A stretch of DNA of 64,000 bases from Chitinophagaceae bacterium UBA7600 (GCA_002478885.1 DLKC01000001.1:50583-114582); one strand, 5' to 3'; positions 1 through 9,599 are shown, counted from the first letter of the stretch. Notes: generated by a model not told the origin, from the sequence alone. A program made the numbers and translations.

Positions 1-720
1 AAAAAATTACGGGATTGCCGTGTGCACTATAACGATGAGCCCCCTTCAAAAAATAAGGAGGCGTTTATCGAGTACCAGAACAAGGCAACCATTTTTATTA
101 CCGAGGGCGACAGTGCGAGTGGAAGTATTACCAAGTCGCGCAATGTTGAAACGCAGGCTGTATTTAGCTTGCGGGGCAAACCGCTCAATTGTTTTGGCCT
201 CACTAAAAAAGTAGTGTACGAAAATGAAGAGTTCAATTTGCTGCAGCACGCTCTGAATATTGAAGACGGTCTCGAAGGGCTTCGATACAATAATGTGGTG
301 ATTGCCACAGATGCCGACGTTGATGGTATGCACATTCGGTTGTTGCTGATGACTTTCTTTTTGCAGTTCTTTCCCGACCTTGTAAAACAGGGCCACGTGT
401 TTATTCTCGACACGCCTTTGTTCCGGGTACGCAATAAGCAGGAAACGATTTATTGTTATGATGAAGCCGAAAAACAAGCCGCGCTTAAAAAGCTTGGCGG
501 CAAGCCGGAGATTACAAGATTTAAAGGGCTTGGTGAAATTTCGCCGGAAGAGTTCGGCCGCTTCATCGGCGACGATATGCGTGTGCAGCCGGTGATACTC
601 GAGCAAGGCGATCATATTCAGAACCTGCTTGAATATTTTATGGGTAAAAACACCATGGAGCGCCAGGAATTTATTATCGATAATTTAAGAGTGGAGATGG
701 ACCTTGTGGAAGAGGGGTAG
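1..720 (+). CDS. parE: DNA topoisomerase IV subunit B, C-terminal part (5' end outside window)
   Basis: The frame is open from base 1 and enters as [13 protein letters not shown], so the window starts inside the gene. It carries the TOPRIM metal-binding motifs EGDSASGS (from about 103) and [10 protein letters not shown] (from about 310), then the C-terminal [12 protein letters not shown] region that closes GyrB/ParE proteins. ParE is the ATPase/TOPRIM subunit that works with ParC to decatenate daughter chromosomes. ParE rather than GyrB is preferred because a ParC-type subunit A lies on the same strand 3.3 kb downstream and because the sequence resembles Bacteroidota ParE; GyrB cannot be fully excluded without the N-terminus. 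Confidence 0.93.
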   Translation, partial: KKLRDCRVHYNDEPPSKNKEAFIEYQNKATIFITEGDSASGSITKSRNVETQAVFSLRGKPLNCFGLTKKVVYENEEFNLLQHALNIEDGLEGLRYNNVVIATDADVDGMHIRLLLMTFFLQFFPDLVKQGHVFILDTPLFRVRNKQETIYCYDEAEKQAALKKLGGKPEITRFKGLGEISPEEFGRFIGDDMRVQPVILEQGDHIQNLLEYFMGKNTMERQEFIIDNLRVEMDLVEEG

Positions 721-732
721 TAAATTTTTCTT

Positions 733-781
733 GGCCGGCAGTATTGCTACTATAAAACATTGTTGCGTCGCACTCTTGCAA
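733..781 (+). repeat. Interspersed repeat, F copy 1
   Basis: Core TTGCGTCGCACTCTTG follows a GGCCGGC arm; the GGCATC block is decayed. It begins 13 bases after the parE stop and opens a unit that closes with the R copy at 3898. Confidence 0.85.
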
Positions 782-862
782 TGCAAATATTGAGCAAAAA
801 AACAACAAATACAGATTTACTAATATGCTAAAGCCTTTCTTTAAAAGGCACGAATAAATTCT

Positions 863-1708
863 ATGATACACATTGTTTTCCAGGATGCAGATATAAACGT
901 TTTACAAAAGGCTTTTGAGCTGGATGAGTCAATGGCCGGTGAAATATTGCATGTGAAAGATGATTTCGCAGTCGGACCACTAGCATCTATTTATGAGACA
1001 GAAGGTTACCAGGCAAGAAGAGATTGGTGGAAACAGTTGCTGGAATTTTCTCCGTATGTTGAACAGCTCGATATTGTTGATGATAAACTTACTGTCCACA
1101 ATTTAATAAAGAGACTTGATGAAGATGCTTCCCCGCAGGTTTGGGTTTGGATGGGCCAGAACCAGCATGATGTATGCGGCTATTTCTGGCTCATTAGCCA
1201 GCTGAAAGATTACCAGGGAAGAATATTTGTTTTATACCTGAATAATCTTCCTTTCATTAACGAGAAAGGTGGCATTTTTTACCCCACAGTGCTGCACGAA
1301 ATTCAGCCGAAAGAATTTTTAAAGGCAAAGAAATTGGCAAGGCCGATTACTACCAGCGAGTTTGAAGTTGATCCTGATGAATGGAAAAAGTTATGCAACG
1401 AGAACGCCATGGTGCGTTTACTGGAAGGCGGGAAGAAGATCATCAGCAAAGGAGTGGATCAATATGATAAAGACCTGCTGGCTGTAATAACTGCCGAGCC
1501 ACAGAAATTGCAGAAGATACTTGGTAACGCTTTCAGCAAAATGAAAATAAAAACGGGTGATGTCTTTCTTGTATGGCGTTTGCGTGAAATGATCGCAGAA
1601 GGAAAATTAGAAGCCCAGGGAGAATGGGCGAGAGGCTGGAAAGAGATTGCCATAAAACTGGTAGCTGCTGCGCAACCGGCAGAATTGCCGGGCGAAACAA
1701 TGGCCTAA
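863..1708 (+). CDS. DUF1835 domain-containing protein
   Basis: A soluble 281-residue protein with no signal peptide. The N-terminus (MIHIVFQDADINVLQ) followed by HVKDDFAVGPL and RRDWW matches the DUF1835 pattern, and the C-terminal half, with WKKLCNENAMVRLLEGGKK and a charged WKEIAIKL end, matches the DUF3658 partner domain usually fused to it. The biochemical role is unknown. ATG at 863 is the only sensible start, since upstream is the repeat at 733-781. It is followed at 28 bases by a cupin gene on the same strand, so the two are probably co-transcribed. The family assignment comes from sequence recognition only. Confidence 0.8.
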   Translation: MIHIVFQDADINVLQKAFELDESMAGEILHVKDDFAVGPLASIYETEGYQARRDWWKQLLEFSPYVEQLDIVDDKLTVHNLIKRLDEDASPQVWVWMGQNQHDVCGYFWLISQLKDYQGRIFVLYLNNLPFINEKGGIFYPTVLHEIQPKEFLKAKKLARPITTSEFEVDPDEWKKLCNENAMVRLLEGGKKIISKGVDQYDKDLLAVITAEPQKLQKILGNAFSKMKIKTGDVFLVWRLREMIAEGKLEAQGEWARGWKEIAIKLVAAAQPAELPGETMA

Positions 1709-1735
1709 ATTGTTATCCAAATTCAAACTCGCAAC

Positions 1736-2107
1736 ATGATAAAAGTCGAGCCTATCAACCAGATCGGTGAAGATGAAAGAGGAAGGACGTACACTTTCAA
1801 TATGGATCGCACCGGAGAATTTATTGTCGGGTTCAGGAAAGCCGGCAGTTCGAGCGGTAGACATTATCACAAAGGGCGTTCGCCTTATAAATGCCCGGAA
1901 AAATTTATGATCATGCAGGGCCAAGCAACCGTTCATTGGCGGGATATAAAAAGTGAAAGACTGGGGAGTGAAAAAGTTACGGGCCCAGCTATCGTTTATT
2001 TTGATCCCTGGATATGGCACGACATCGTTGCCGATAGCGATATCGTTTTTTATGAATTGAATTCGCTGGCAGACGGAAGAGATGATACTTTCAGGCTGGA
2101 GGAATAG
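1736..2107 (+). CDS. Cupin-fold protein
   Basis: A 123-residue single-domain beta-barrel candidate. The first cupin-like motif is seen as GRHYHKGRSPYKCPEKFMIMQGQATVHW, quoted here only as key residues H-Y-H-(x)-K near residue 43 and G near 63; the second motif is PAIVYFDPWIWHDIVAD. The two histidines and the glycine turn suggest metal or sugar-nucleotide binding as in small cupins. Substrate and reaction cannot be told. It follows the DUF1835 gene by 28 bases and precedes the membrane protein gene by about 40, so all three probably form one transcription unit between F copy 733 and R copy 3898. Confidence 0.7.
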   Translation: MIKVEPINQIGEDERGRTYTFNMDRTGEFIVGFRKAGSSSGRHYHKGRSPYKCPEKFMIMQGQATVHWRDIKSERLGSEKVTGPAIVYFDPWIWHDIVADSDIVFYELNSLADGRDDTFRLEE

Positions 2108-2146
2108 ATTGCCCCACTAATTTTTGCTGTTACATAAAAATTGCAG

Positions 2147-3820
2147 ATGAAGCTTTTTAACATCACACGGAATTATGTTCAGAAAAATCCTGTGGTGTTG
2201 CTTTTTGTTGGTTCAGCATTGTTGGTCAGCCATTTGTTGTTTGCACACGGAGGGTGTTTTGGAAATGACGATATGGTTTATGCGTATTACGCGGACAATG
2301 CAGGTCATTCAGCAACCCCGGCCTGTGCGAACTGCACGCATTTTGAATTGAGATGGGTGCCGGTGTTTGTGACTGCTTTCTTTTATAAAATCTTCGGTTT
2401 GAATGATTTCGGTTCCGCTTTATTCTCACTGGTTTCTTTCGTTTCTATCGCGGTGCTTTTGTATGCTATATTAAGAAAGGAAACGTTGTTTGTTATCGCC
2501 TCTGGTTTTGTTTTGTTTTTCCTGAACCACAGCACGGTGTTTTATACACATCGTTTGCTCGCCGACACCGGTATTTCCGCTTTTAATTTTCTTGCTTATT
2601 ATTTTTATCACAGGCAGTTGTTTGGCATAAAGAACAGGTCGGTGTTCAATGCGACGATCTTGAGTATTGCGCTTATGCTGGCGTTGCTGACAAAAGAAAC
2701 AGTGATCATTCTATTGCCTTTTTGGCTGTTGCTGTTGGCAATAGATATCTTTAAGAAAAGAAACCGTCGCTTCTGGACAACCACAGTATTGTTGATCACC
2801 ATGTTTACGGTTGCATACCTTTTATATTTTAGACTCTCAACCGGCGATTGGTTGTACCGCTATCATTTGTTACAATCAAATAATGCGATCGCCGACGAAA
2901 CCTATGCAGAGCAACCATCCACTGATCTATGGCAGAGGATTGGCTATGAATTGTGGAAGGTGTTTTTGTACAATGGAGATATGGAATACCTGCTTTTTGC
3001 CATTGCCGGTTTGTTTTATTACAAGTCTGTTTTTAAAGAAGCGCGGGTAAGGCATATTGCCTGGTCATTTTTTGTGCTGTTGCTTTGTAGCAATTTCATG
3101 TCTTTTACGTTTAGCGCGTATAGTCCGCTCTGGCCTGATCCAAGACATTTTCTTTTTCTCATTCCATTTGCCGTTATCACCGGTGCATATATGCTTGCTG
3201 CATACATGCGTGAACCGGGTAAATATATGGGCCTGCTGTTTTGTTTTTTGGCTGCCGATATTTTCCTGTTGGTTTCGAACCTTGGCGGAACAAAATATGT
3301 GTACTTTGGAATAACGGCGGTCTTGCTGCTGCGATGGTTATTGTTTGCCTACAATAAAAGTGAGGGTGCGATTTATCTCAACTTTATTTTGTTTGTGTCA
3401 TTGATGAGCAGTAATTATTTTTTTGACTTTTTCAGTGCCCGGTATTCCTTTTATTATGACCAGCAGGCGATTGTGCAGACGCGACTTAAAACCATCGGAG
3501 ATAAAACGATCGTTTACACAGGAGATTTGATAACTGCAAGGCTGGCCAACTATATGCACTCCTTTAAGCAGGATGGTTTGCATTTCGCCGATATCGATAC
3601 CTGTACATCGTTCAGCAGTGGAGCGAGTGCAAAATGCTTTTTGTTGTTTAACAGTGGGTATAACGAAAACTTTGCCCACGCGTTGGATTCATTACGTTTG
3701 AGAAATGTGATACCCGGCGGATTAAAGTTGGTGGAACAGGTGCATTCAGCAGCGTTGTATGAAGTAAAGGATACTGCGGTACTTGCAAGTTTTAAACAAT
3801 ATTCCACCAGTGGATTTTAA
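2147..3820 (+). CDS. Polytopic membrane protein, glycosyltransferase GT39/ArnT-like topology
   Basis: About 557 residues with many hydrophobic segments alternating with short basic loops, and a soluble C-terminal tail of about 130 residues (from roughly RLKTIGDKTIVYTGD). The first luminal loop has an acidic pair (GNDDMVYAYYADN), as in membrane glycosyltransferases that use a polyprenyl-phosphate donor, and TKETVIILLPFWLLLL is typical of the TM4-5 region of that superfamily. Acceptor and donor are unknown. An in-frame TTG lies 6 bases upstream, but ATG at 2147 is the better start. The function is inferred from topology and is uncertain. Confidence 0.6.
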   Translation: MKLFNITRNYVQKNPVVLLFVGSALLVSHLLFAHGGCFGNDDMVYAYYADNAGHSATPACANCTHFELRWVPVFVTAFFYKIFGLNDFGSALFSLVSFVSIAVLLYAILRKETLFVIASGFVLFFLNHSTVFYTHRLLADTGISAFNFLAYYFYHRQLFGIKNRSVFNATILSIALMLALLTKETVIILLPFWLLLLAIDIFKKRNRRFWTTTVLLITMFTVAYLLYFRLSTGDWLYRYHLLQSNNAIADETYAEQPSTDLWQRIGYELWKVFLYNGDMEYLLFAIAGLFYYKSVFKEARVRHIAWSFFVLLLCSNFMSFTFSAYSPLWPDPRHFLFLIPFAVITGAYMLAAYMREPGKYMGLLFCFLAADIFLLVSNLGGTKYVYFGITAVLLLRWLLFAYNKSEGAIYLNFILFVSLMSSNYFFDFFSARYSFYYDQQAIVQTRLKTIGDKTIVYTGDLITARLANYMHSFKQDGLHFADIDTCTSFSSGASAKCFLLFNSGYNENFAHALDSLRLRNVIPGGLKLVEQVHSAALYEVKDTAVLASFKQYSTSGF

Positions 3821-3897
3821 TGTCGCCGCAATTGTGCAATCATGCGCATATTTGCAGAATAGTCGCCGGACCGCTACAGTTGAAAAATGAATAAATT

Positions 3898-3948
3898 GTA
3901 TAAGAGTGCGATGCAAGGGCCGATGCCATGGACAGGAAAGCCGGTAAC
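3898..3948 (-). repeat. Interspersed repeat, R copy
   Basis: Reads GTATAAGAGTGCGATGCAAG, then GCCGATGCCATGG and AAGCCGG. One core base differs from consensus (GCGATGC). It ends about 40 bases before the parC start codon and pairs with F copy 733. Confidence 0.85.
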
Positions 3949-3989
3949 AAAAATGATTTTATTACCGTTAATAAACAAGGAATTTGACA

Positions 3990-6503
3990 ATGGCTAAAGA
4001 GAAAAAAGAAATTGATCTGACAAATGAAAGTGGCGTGCAAGGACAATATAAGAACTGGTTTCTTGACTATGCGTCTTATGTGATCCTGGAACGTGCGGTG
4101 CCTGCGGTGGAAGATGGTTTAAAGCCTGTGCAGCGCCGTATTTTGCATGCGATGAAGGAAATGGATGATGGCCGTTTTAATAAAGTGGCGAACATCATCG
4201 GGCAGAGTATGCAGTACCATCCACATGGTGATGCAAGTATTGGTGATGCGTTGGTAAACATGGGCCAGAAAGACCTGTTAATAGAAACGCAGGGTAACTG
4301 GGGCGATGTGCGGACAGGTGATGATGCGGCGGCGCCTCGTTATATTGAAGCGCGATTATCAAAGTTTGCGTTGGAAGTTGCGTTCAACGCAAAGACCACA
4401 GAATGGCAATTGAGTTATGATGGCCGCAAACAGGAACCCGTTGTGTTGCCAATGAAGTTTCCACTATTGCTTGCACAGGGTGCTGACGGCATTGCGGTGG
4501 GCCTTTCAACAAAAATATTACCGCATAATTTCTGCGAGTTGTGCGACGCCTCAATAAAATACCTCAAGGGAAGAAGATTTGAGCTGATGCCCGATTTTTT
4601 AACCGGCGGCATGGTAGATGTAACAAATTACAATGAAGGAAAGCGTGGCGGAAAAATAAGGGTGCGTGCCGCAATAGAAGAGCTGGATAAAAAGACACTG
4701 GCCATCAGGAGTGTGCCTTATGGTGTTACTGTTTCGCAGTTATGCGACAGCATTACCAAGGCCAATGACCAGGGTAAGATCAAGATAAAAAAAGTAGTGG
4801 ATGTTACCGCGAAAGATGTAGAGATTCAGATAGAATTGGCGCCAGGTATTTCTCCCGATATCACGATCGATGCATTGTATGCCTTTACCGATTGTGAAGT
4901 TTCTATTTCACCAAATGCATGCGTTATTGTTGAGCAAAAGCCAAAATTTCTTGGGGTGCATGAATTGCTGAAGATTTCTGCCGATTACACAAAAGACCTG
5001 CTAAGACGGGAGCTTGAAATAAAGCTCGGAGAACTGGAAGACAAATGGCATTATACCTCACTCGAAAAAATATTCTTTGAAGAAAAAATATACAAGGAGC
5101 TTGAACAAAAATATGAAACCTGGGAATTTGTATTAGAAGCGATCGATAAGGCATTCGGTCCGTTCAAGAAAAAACTGAAGCGCGCAATTACAAGAGAAGA
5201 TATTCTTAAACTTACCGAAAAGCCTGTACGCCGTATATACAGGCTTGATATTGATGAACTTGATAAACAGATAAAAGGTATCGAGGCTGAAATTAACCAG
5301 GTGAATCATGACCTGGAGCACCTGACAGATTATGCAGTTGCTCACTACGAAAATTTGCTAAAAAAATATGGCAAGGGCCGTGAAAGAAAAGCGGAAATAA
5401 AACTGTTCGACACCATTACTGCAAAGCAGGTTGCTATCGCCAACACAAAATTGTATGTAAACCGCGAAGAAGGTTTCATAGGAACAAGTTTAAAGAAAGA
5501 TGAATTTTTGTGCGAGTGTTCCGATCTCGACGACATTATCGCGTTCACAAAGCGCGGGGTTATGAAAGTGGTGAAAGTGGCTGACAAAACATTTATTGGT
5601 AAAGACATTATTCACGCGGCGGTATTCCTTAAAAATGATGAGCGCACTACTTATAATATGATCTATGTTGATGGTGATTCAGGTACTAGCTACGCAAAGC
5701 GTTTTAACGTAACTGGCATTACGCGTGACAAAGAATATGACCTCACAAAAGGCAGCGATAAAAGCAAAGTTCATTATTTTACCGCCAATGCAAATGGTGA
5801 AGCGGAAGCAGTTAAGATTGTACTGAGCCCAAATTGTACTGCACGCATCAAAGAGTTTGATTTCTATTTTGAAGAGTTGGAGATAAAAGGCCGCAGCAGC
5901 ATGGGTAACCAGGTTACTAAGTATCCCGTTCGCTCGGCTAAATTTAAAGAGAAAGGTCGCTCCACGTTGGCAGGCCGCAAGCTTTGGTTCGACGATGTGT
6001 ACGGCCGTCTCAATAATGAAGGCAAAGGCGCTTATCTCGGAAGTTTCGAAGAAGAAAAAATACTCGTTATTTATAGCGACGGAAACTACGAGTTGCGCGA
6101 TACAGAGCTTACACAGCGTTTTGAAGCGGAAAAAATATTACTGATAGAGAAATTCAGCCCAGATAAAGTGATCTCTGCTATTTACTTCGACAATGAAAAG
6201 CAGCAGTTCAACGTAAAGCGCTTTAAAATTGAAACGACATCATTGCAAACAAAATTCCTTTTCATTAAAGAAGGCGATGGTAACAGAATTGAAGCAGTGT
6301 CTACAGAGGAAGAGCCTTCACTGATAGTACAGACAGGCCGCGGGTCACAGGTGCGCCGGGCAAAATTCAAAATTGCAAAAATGGTGGAAGTAATGGGTTG
6401 GAAAGCCGTTGGTGCCAAGCTGATGGACTACAGTAAGAGTATTGAAATGGAATGGGAGAAAAAACAGGAAGAGGGCAACCAGCAACCGGAACTGTTTGGG
6501 TAA
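3990..6503 (+). CDS. parC: DNA topoisomerase IV subunit A
   Basis: An 837-residue type IIA topoisomerase subunit. The N-terminal breakage-reunion domain has LKPVQRRILHAM (residues 44-55), the helix-turn-helix region QSMQYHPHGDASIGDALVNM, and the catalytic tyrosine in APRYIEARL (Tyr118). A long coiled-coil region around residues 340-470 is followed by a diverged C-terminal beta-pinwheel. Start ATG at 3990 is set by an AAGGAA Shine-Dalgarno-like sequence at 3977-3982, seven bases upstream; an in-frame TTG at 3984 is less likely. ParC forms the heterotetramer with ParE. R copy 3898 and F copy 6511 of the repeat flank it closely. Confidence 0.96.
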   Translation: MAKEKKEIDLTNESGVQGQYKNWFLDYASYVILERAVPAVEDGLKPVQRRILHAMKEMDDGRFNKVANIIGQSMQYHPHGDASIGDALVNMGQKDLLIETQGNWGDVRTGDDAAAPRYIEARLSKFALEVAFNAKTTEWQLSYDGRKQEPVVLPMKFPLLLAQGADGIAVGLSTKILPHNFCELCDASIKYLKGRRFELMPDFLTGGMVDVTNYNEGKRGGKIRVRAAIEELDKKTLAIRSVPYGVTVSQLCDSITKANDQGKIKIKKVVDVTAKDVEIQIELAPGISPDITIDALYAFTDCEVSISPNACVIVEQKPKFLGVHELLKISADYTKDLLRRELEIKLGELEDKWHYTSLEKIFFEEKIYKELEQKYETWEFVLEAIDKAFGPFKKKLKRAITREDILKLTEKPVRRIYRLDIDELDKQIKGIEAEINQVNHDLEHLTDYAVAHYENLLKKYGKGRERKAEIKLFDTITAKQVAIANTKLYVNREEGFIGTSLKKDEFLCECSDLDDIIAFTKRGVMKVVKVADKTFIGKDIIHAAVFLKNDERTTYNMIYVDGDSGTSYAKRFNVTGITRDKEYDLTKGSDKSKVHYFTANANGEAEAVKIVLSPNCTARIKEFDFYFEELEIKGRSSMGNQVTKYPVRSAKFKEKGRSTLAGRKLWFDDVYGRLNNEGKGAYLGSFEEEKILVIYSDGNYELRDTELTQRFEAEKILLIEKFSPDKVISAIYFDNEKQQFNVKRFKIETTSLQTKFLFIKEGDGNRIEAVSTEEEPSLIVQTGRGSQVRRAKFKIAKMVEVMGWKAVGAKLMDYSKSIEMEWEKKQEEGNQQPELFG

Positions 6504-6510
6504 TTTGTTT

Positions 6511-6562
6511 ACGGGCTTCCGTGCAGGTGGCATCGCCTGTTGTGTCACTCACTTGAGCGTTC
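6511..6562 (+). repeat. Interspersed repeat, F copy, TGTGTCAC variant
   Basis: A nearly complete copy: ACGGGCTT arm, GTGCAGGTGGCATCGCC, then TGTTGTGTCACTCACTTG. It starts 8 bases after the parC stop. The core is the T:A variant of the palindrome. Confidence 0.85.
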
Positions 6563-6634
6563 AGTATTTAGCGCAGCTGTAGATAACAGCCCGGCGATAT
6601 CGACCGGGGCGATCATTTTTAAAGTGGTTTATTC

Positions 6635-6880
6635 ATGGCAAAAAGAAAGAAAAGCAAAGCCGACCCTAAAAAAATTGTCTCAATTGTTTTAATAGCAGAA
6701 GTGTTACTGGCAATATTGTTCTGGATACTAAAGCCGGAATGTGAGCCATGCCCTGCGGATACATATTGTCCGCCCTGCATCAGCATTTACCAGGTGGCTA
6801 TTGTATGGATCGGTGTAGTTATTGCTGCGGCTGCATTGGGATATTCGATCTACGACAGTATTAAAAAGAATAAACGCTGA
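6635..6880 (+). CDS. Small two-TM membrane protein with a cysteine cluster
   Basis: 81 residues: a lysine-rich N-terminus (MAKRKKSKADPKK), a first transmembrane helix (about residues 14-31), a short loop with four cysteines arranged C-EP-C-PADTY-C-PP-C, a second helix (about 50-68), and a basic tail. The positive-inside rule puts both ends in the cytoplasm and the cysteines outside, where they could form two disulfides or bind a metal. No family was recognised. The gene sits alone between F copy 6511 and R copy 6976. Confidence 0.65.
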   Translation: MAKRKKSKADPKKIVSIVLIAEVLLAILFWILKPECEPCPADTYCPPCISIYQVAIVWIGVVIAAAALGYSIYDSIKKNKR

Positions 6881-6925
6881 TAAAGTTTTCCTTTATTTAA
6901 TCGTTGCTAAATAGACAAAATATAA

Positions 6926-6955
6926 AAGCCCACGTTTTATAAGCGCGGGGCCTTT
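6926..6955. terminator. Probable bidirectional terminator
   Basis: Hairpin GCCCACG - TTTTATAA - GCGCGGGGC (imperfect stem) with an A/T-rich tract on each side; the minus strand reads TTTTATATTTTG after the stem. It lies between the 81-residue membrane protein gene and the convergent DUF1080 gene. Confidence 0.5.
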
Positions 6956-6975
6956 GATGCCATGGAATAACAATG

Positions 6976-7026
6976 CAGAAAAGTGCGACGCAAGAGGTGA
7001 TGCCACGAAGAACAGCAGCTGGCCAC
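6976..7026 (-). repeat. Interspersed repeat, R copy
   Basis: Reads GAAAAGTGCGACGCAAGAG then GTGATGCCACG; the outer arm is decayed to GCTGGCC. It ends 5 bases from the 3' end of the DUF1080 gene. Confidence 0.85.
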
Positions 7027-7031
7027 CAAAA

Positions 7032-8405
7032 TTATTTCAGCACTTTTATTTTAATACTTCTGAAACTTACTTCGTTGCCATGATCCTGCAGCAAAATATG
7101 GCCTTGTTGTGCTTCGCCAAAATGATCCCAGATTTTATACTTGCTTATCGCAACAAGGTCTTCGAAGGCTTTTGAGCCGCGTTCATACTCGAGCACTTTG
7201 ATACCGTTGAGGTAATGCTCCACATGATTATTGGGGTAAACAATAATGCGACCAAGATTCCATTCGCCGATCTTATGCACAAAGCGCGCTTGTTTTTGCG
7301 CGGGAATAAGATCGTATAAAGACGACATGGTTCTGTTGCCATCGCGGCCAAGTTTTGCATCGGGATGCCCGTCATCATCAAGCACCTGGTATTCAAGCCC
7401 TATCGCTGAGCCCGTGTTATTTTCTTTAAGCGTTACAAAATATTTAACCCCGCTGTTAGCGCCGGGCGTAAGCTTAAATTCGAAGGAGAGATCAAAGGCA
7501 CTGTACTCATCGATCGTTACAATATCGCCACCATTTGTTGACTCTTTTCCTTCTGAAGAAAGTACGCGCATCATTCCGTTTTTTACTTCCCAGCCTTTCT
7601 CAGGGAAACCTGGTTTGTAAGCACCTTTCCATCCATTGCTGCTTACACCATCAAAGAGTAGTTTCCAGTTTGTTTTCTTTTCATAATCAGTAAGGCTATT
7701 GGGAATATTGTTCAGTACGTAAATATTGGCCGGAAAAGCTTTTGGCTTTATATCGTTTGTTTTTATACGGATATTTTTCCAATAAATTTTTTCACCAGCA
7801 AGCGCAGTGTTGCTGCCGATGCTGTGCACCTGTAAGGCTATAATTCCTGAATGGTCAGCCGTATCCACAACATAGGCTGCCGGTACATCATTGATCCATG
7901 TTTTTATTTCGTTGCCGATACATTCAATATGTACTTTGTTGAACTCTCCAAGCCTGAAGGCGTTTTGTGCGGCGGCATTCAGAGAGAGCGGGTAAAGCCA
8001 GTCGCGGCGGCCTTCGTCGTATAAGCCGGCTGTCCATCTTCTTGATGAAGGGTCAAGTTCGTACTGGTAACCATAAACTTTCCCTTTGCCATCATTAGCG
8101 GTTGCATCAAAATGGCTTCTGAATTGAACACCCGAATTGGATGTAGTATCATCGATCTTTACTTCAAGATCAAGCACAAAATCGCCATACTCTTTTTCGG
8201 TGCACAGAAAACTGTTGGGAGAATTGGCAACTGTACTTCCGATGATCATGCCATTTTCCACGCTGTAGTTTGCAGACCCTGTTTTTTGCTTCCAGCCATT
8301 AAGGGTCTTTCCATCGAATAAACTGGTAAAGCCTTTTTGTGCACTGGCCAAAAAAACGCTTAGTAATGCAGCAAGCAGGAGCGAAGCCTGACGAAGATTT
8401 TTCAT
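7032..8405 (-). CDS. Secreted protein with two DUF1080 (3-keto-disaccharide hydrolase) domains
   Basis: 457 residues from ATG at 8405 (an in-frame TTG lies 24 bases further out). A signal peptide ends at LASAQ. Two concanavalin-like DUF1080 repeats follow: the first opens with GFTSLFDGKTLNGWK, the second with NWKLLFDGVSSNGWKGA; each ends in a section on bound water or ligand contacts (GVQFRSH and GVKYFVT). Known members hydrolyse 3-keto-glycosides made from sugars by Gfo/Idh/MocA dehydrogenases; one such dehydrogenase is encoded elsewhere in this window at 34629-35942. The substrate is unknown. The gene is followed by a terminator and an R repeat. Confidence 0.85.
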   Translation of the reverse strand: MKNLRQASLLLAALLSVFLASAQKGFTSLFDGKTLNGWKQKTGSANYSVENGMIIGSTVANSPNSFLCTEKEYGDFVLDLEVKIDDTTSNSGVQFRSHFDATANDGKGKVYGYQYELDPSSRRWTAGLYDEGRRDWLYPLSLNAAAQNAFRLGEFNKVHIECIGNEIKTWINDVPAAYVVDTADHSGIIALQVHSIGSNTALAGEKIYWKNIRIKTNDIKPKAFPANIYVLNNIPNSLTDYEKKTNWKLLFDGVSSNGWKGAYKPGFPEKGWEVKNGMMRVLSSEGKESTNGGDIVTIDEYSAFDLSFEFKLTPGANSGVKYFVTLKENNTGSAIGLEYQVLDDDGHPDAKLGRDGNRTMSSLYDLIPAQKQARFVHKIGEWNLGRIIVYPNNHVEHYLNGIKVLEYERGSKAFEDLVAISKYKIWDHFGEAQQGHILLQDHGNEVSFRSIKIKVLK

Positions 8406-8520
8406 ATGCTCAGTTCGTTGATGTTTCAAAAATGAGTTTTAAAATTACTGCACAAAACACAAAGGCCGAATACTTTTTGAGTGGATGAATCAACCGGTTT
8501 GTGCCGGGAAGGGCTGAGTT

Positions 8521-9510
8521 TTAATTTGCCATTTTATAAAACCGGCTGCTGGTGGTGTCAGCGACTGTTCCATCATTTTTCCGGTAAATAAAAAAAGCCG
8601 CCAGGTCTTTTCGATTTTCCACGAACTGCATTGCTTTTTGCAAGCCCATTACCATAAGTGCGTTGTCATACGCATCTGCGGTAAAAGCATCGTTCGCGAC
8701 GACCGTTACACTGATCAGTTCATTCTGTGCGGAGTAACCTGTAAATGGGTTAATAATATGAGAGATTTTTTTACCGTTGCTCTCATAAAATTTCCTGTAG
8801 CTGCCCGAAGTGGTAATGCCGCCATGATCCATCATCATTACTTTTTCCATCGTTTCCTCATCGCTGGAGTCATTGACCGGCGCTTCAATACCGATCTTCA
8901 TTTTTTCGCCGTTTGGTTTATGTCCATTGACTCTTATTTCACCGCCGATCTCCACCACATAATTATGAATATTATGTTGTTCGAGATAATTGGCAACAAC
9001 ATCCACGCTGTAGCCCTGGGCAATACCATTTACATCTATTTGCACACAGGGTTTTATTTTATAGAGGTAATGGTCTTTTAATTTTAGGTAACTACTGCCA
9101 ACGCATTTTTTCAACTTAATAATTTTTGCGGAATCTGGCAATGAATCAGGGTGTTTTGCTGCAAACCCCCATGCCTGCACCAACGGAAATACGGTTACGT
9201 CAAAAATGCCTCCTGTTTGTTTGTAAGTATCTAGAGATTTCTTTACAACCGTGTACAAATGCTCATCAAGTTGCGCGCCTGTTTCTGAAGTATTAAAAGT
9301 ATTGATCAGCGAATAAGGTTTATAAATTGAAAGAGAACTGTCGAGCGAGCTGAGTATACTATCTATTTCGTGTTTTTTAACCAGGCTATCTTTTGCATAG
9401 TAAACCACATGGTAGGTAGTGCCTTGGGCGAGGCCATTGATCTGGATATGAACAGCCTCTTCCTGTTCGGAAGTAACAAGGAACGTAAAGAATAGTAACA
9501 ATAAACGCAT
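8521..9510 (-). CDS. apbE: FAD:protein FMN transferase (ApbE family)
   Basis: 329 residues with a short N-terminal hydrophobic leader and no lipobox cysteine. Family motifs are present: QIDVNGIAQGYSVD near the middle, VEIGGEIRVNG, GGITTSGSYRKF, HIINPFTG, and TADAYDNALMVMG for the metal-binding acidic residues. ApbE proteins attach FMN covalently to Thr or Ser of exported flavoproteins such as RnfG or NqrC on the outer face of the membrane. No obvious flavoprotein target lies nearby. The TAnnTTTG box at 9515-9522 ends four bases from the ATG, suggesting a leaderless or nearly leaderless mRNA. Confidence 0.88.
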   Translation of the reverse strand: MRLLLLFFTFLVTSEQEEAVHIQINGLAQGTTYHVVYYAKDSLVKKHEIDSILSSLDSSLSIYKPYSLINTFNTSETGAQLDEHLYTVVKKSLDTYKQTGGIFDVTVFPLVQAWGFAAKHPDSLPDSAKIIKLKKCVGSSYLKLKDHYLYKIKPCVQIDVNGIAQGYSVDVVANYLEQHNIHNYVVEIGGEIRVNGHKPNGEKMKIGIEAPVNDSSDEETMEKVMMMDHGGITTSGSYRKFYESNGKKISHIINPFTGYSAQNELISVTVVANDAFTADAYDNALMVMGLQKAMQFVENRKDLAAFFIYRKNDGTVADTTSSRFYKMAN

Positions 9511-9514
9511 GTCA

Positions 9515-9522
9515 CAAATCTA
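9515..9522 (-). promoter_or_regulatory. -7 box TAGATTTG of the ApbE gene
   Basis: Exact match to the Bacteroidota TAnnTTTG -7 consensus, 4 bases before the start codon. No clean TTTG -33 partner was found. Confidence 0.4.
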
Positions 9523-9599
9523 CAGAAGAGGAGGCATGAGAGATAGCTAAAACTTTAACACGACCACTCTCCTGTAAAAAAAGCGGTTTTAACTAGTTA

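Noticed and set aside
6367..6552. Short open frames encoding peptides such as SDTTGDATCT through repeat copies (also at 17381-17569 and elsewhere)
   Set aside because: The same peptide recurs only because the DNA repeat does; they lie in different frames and strands and have no start signals.
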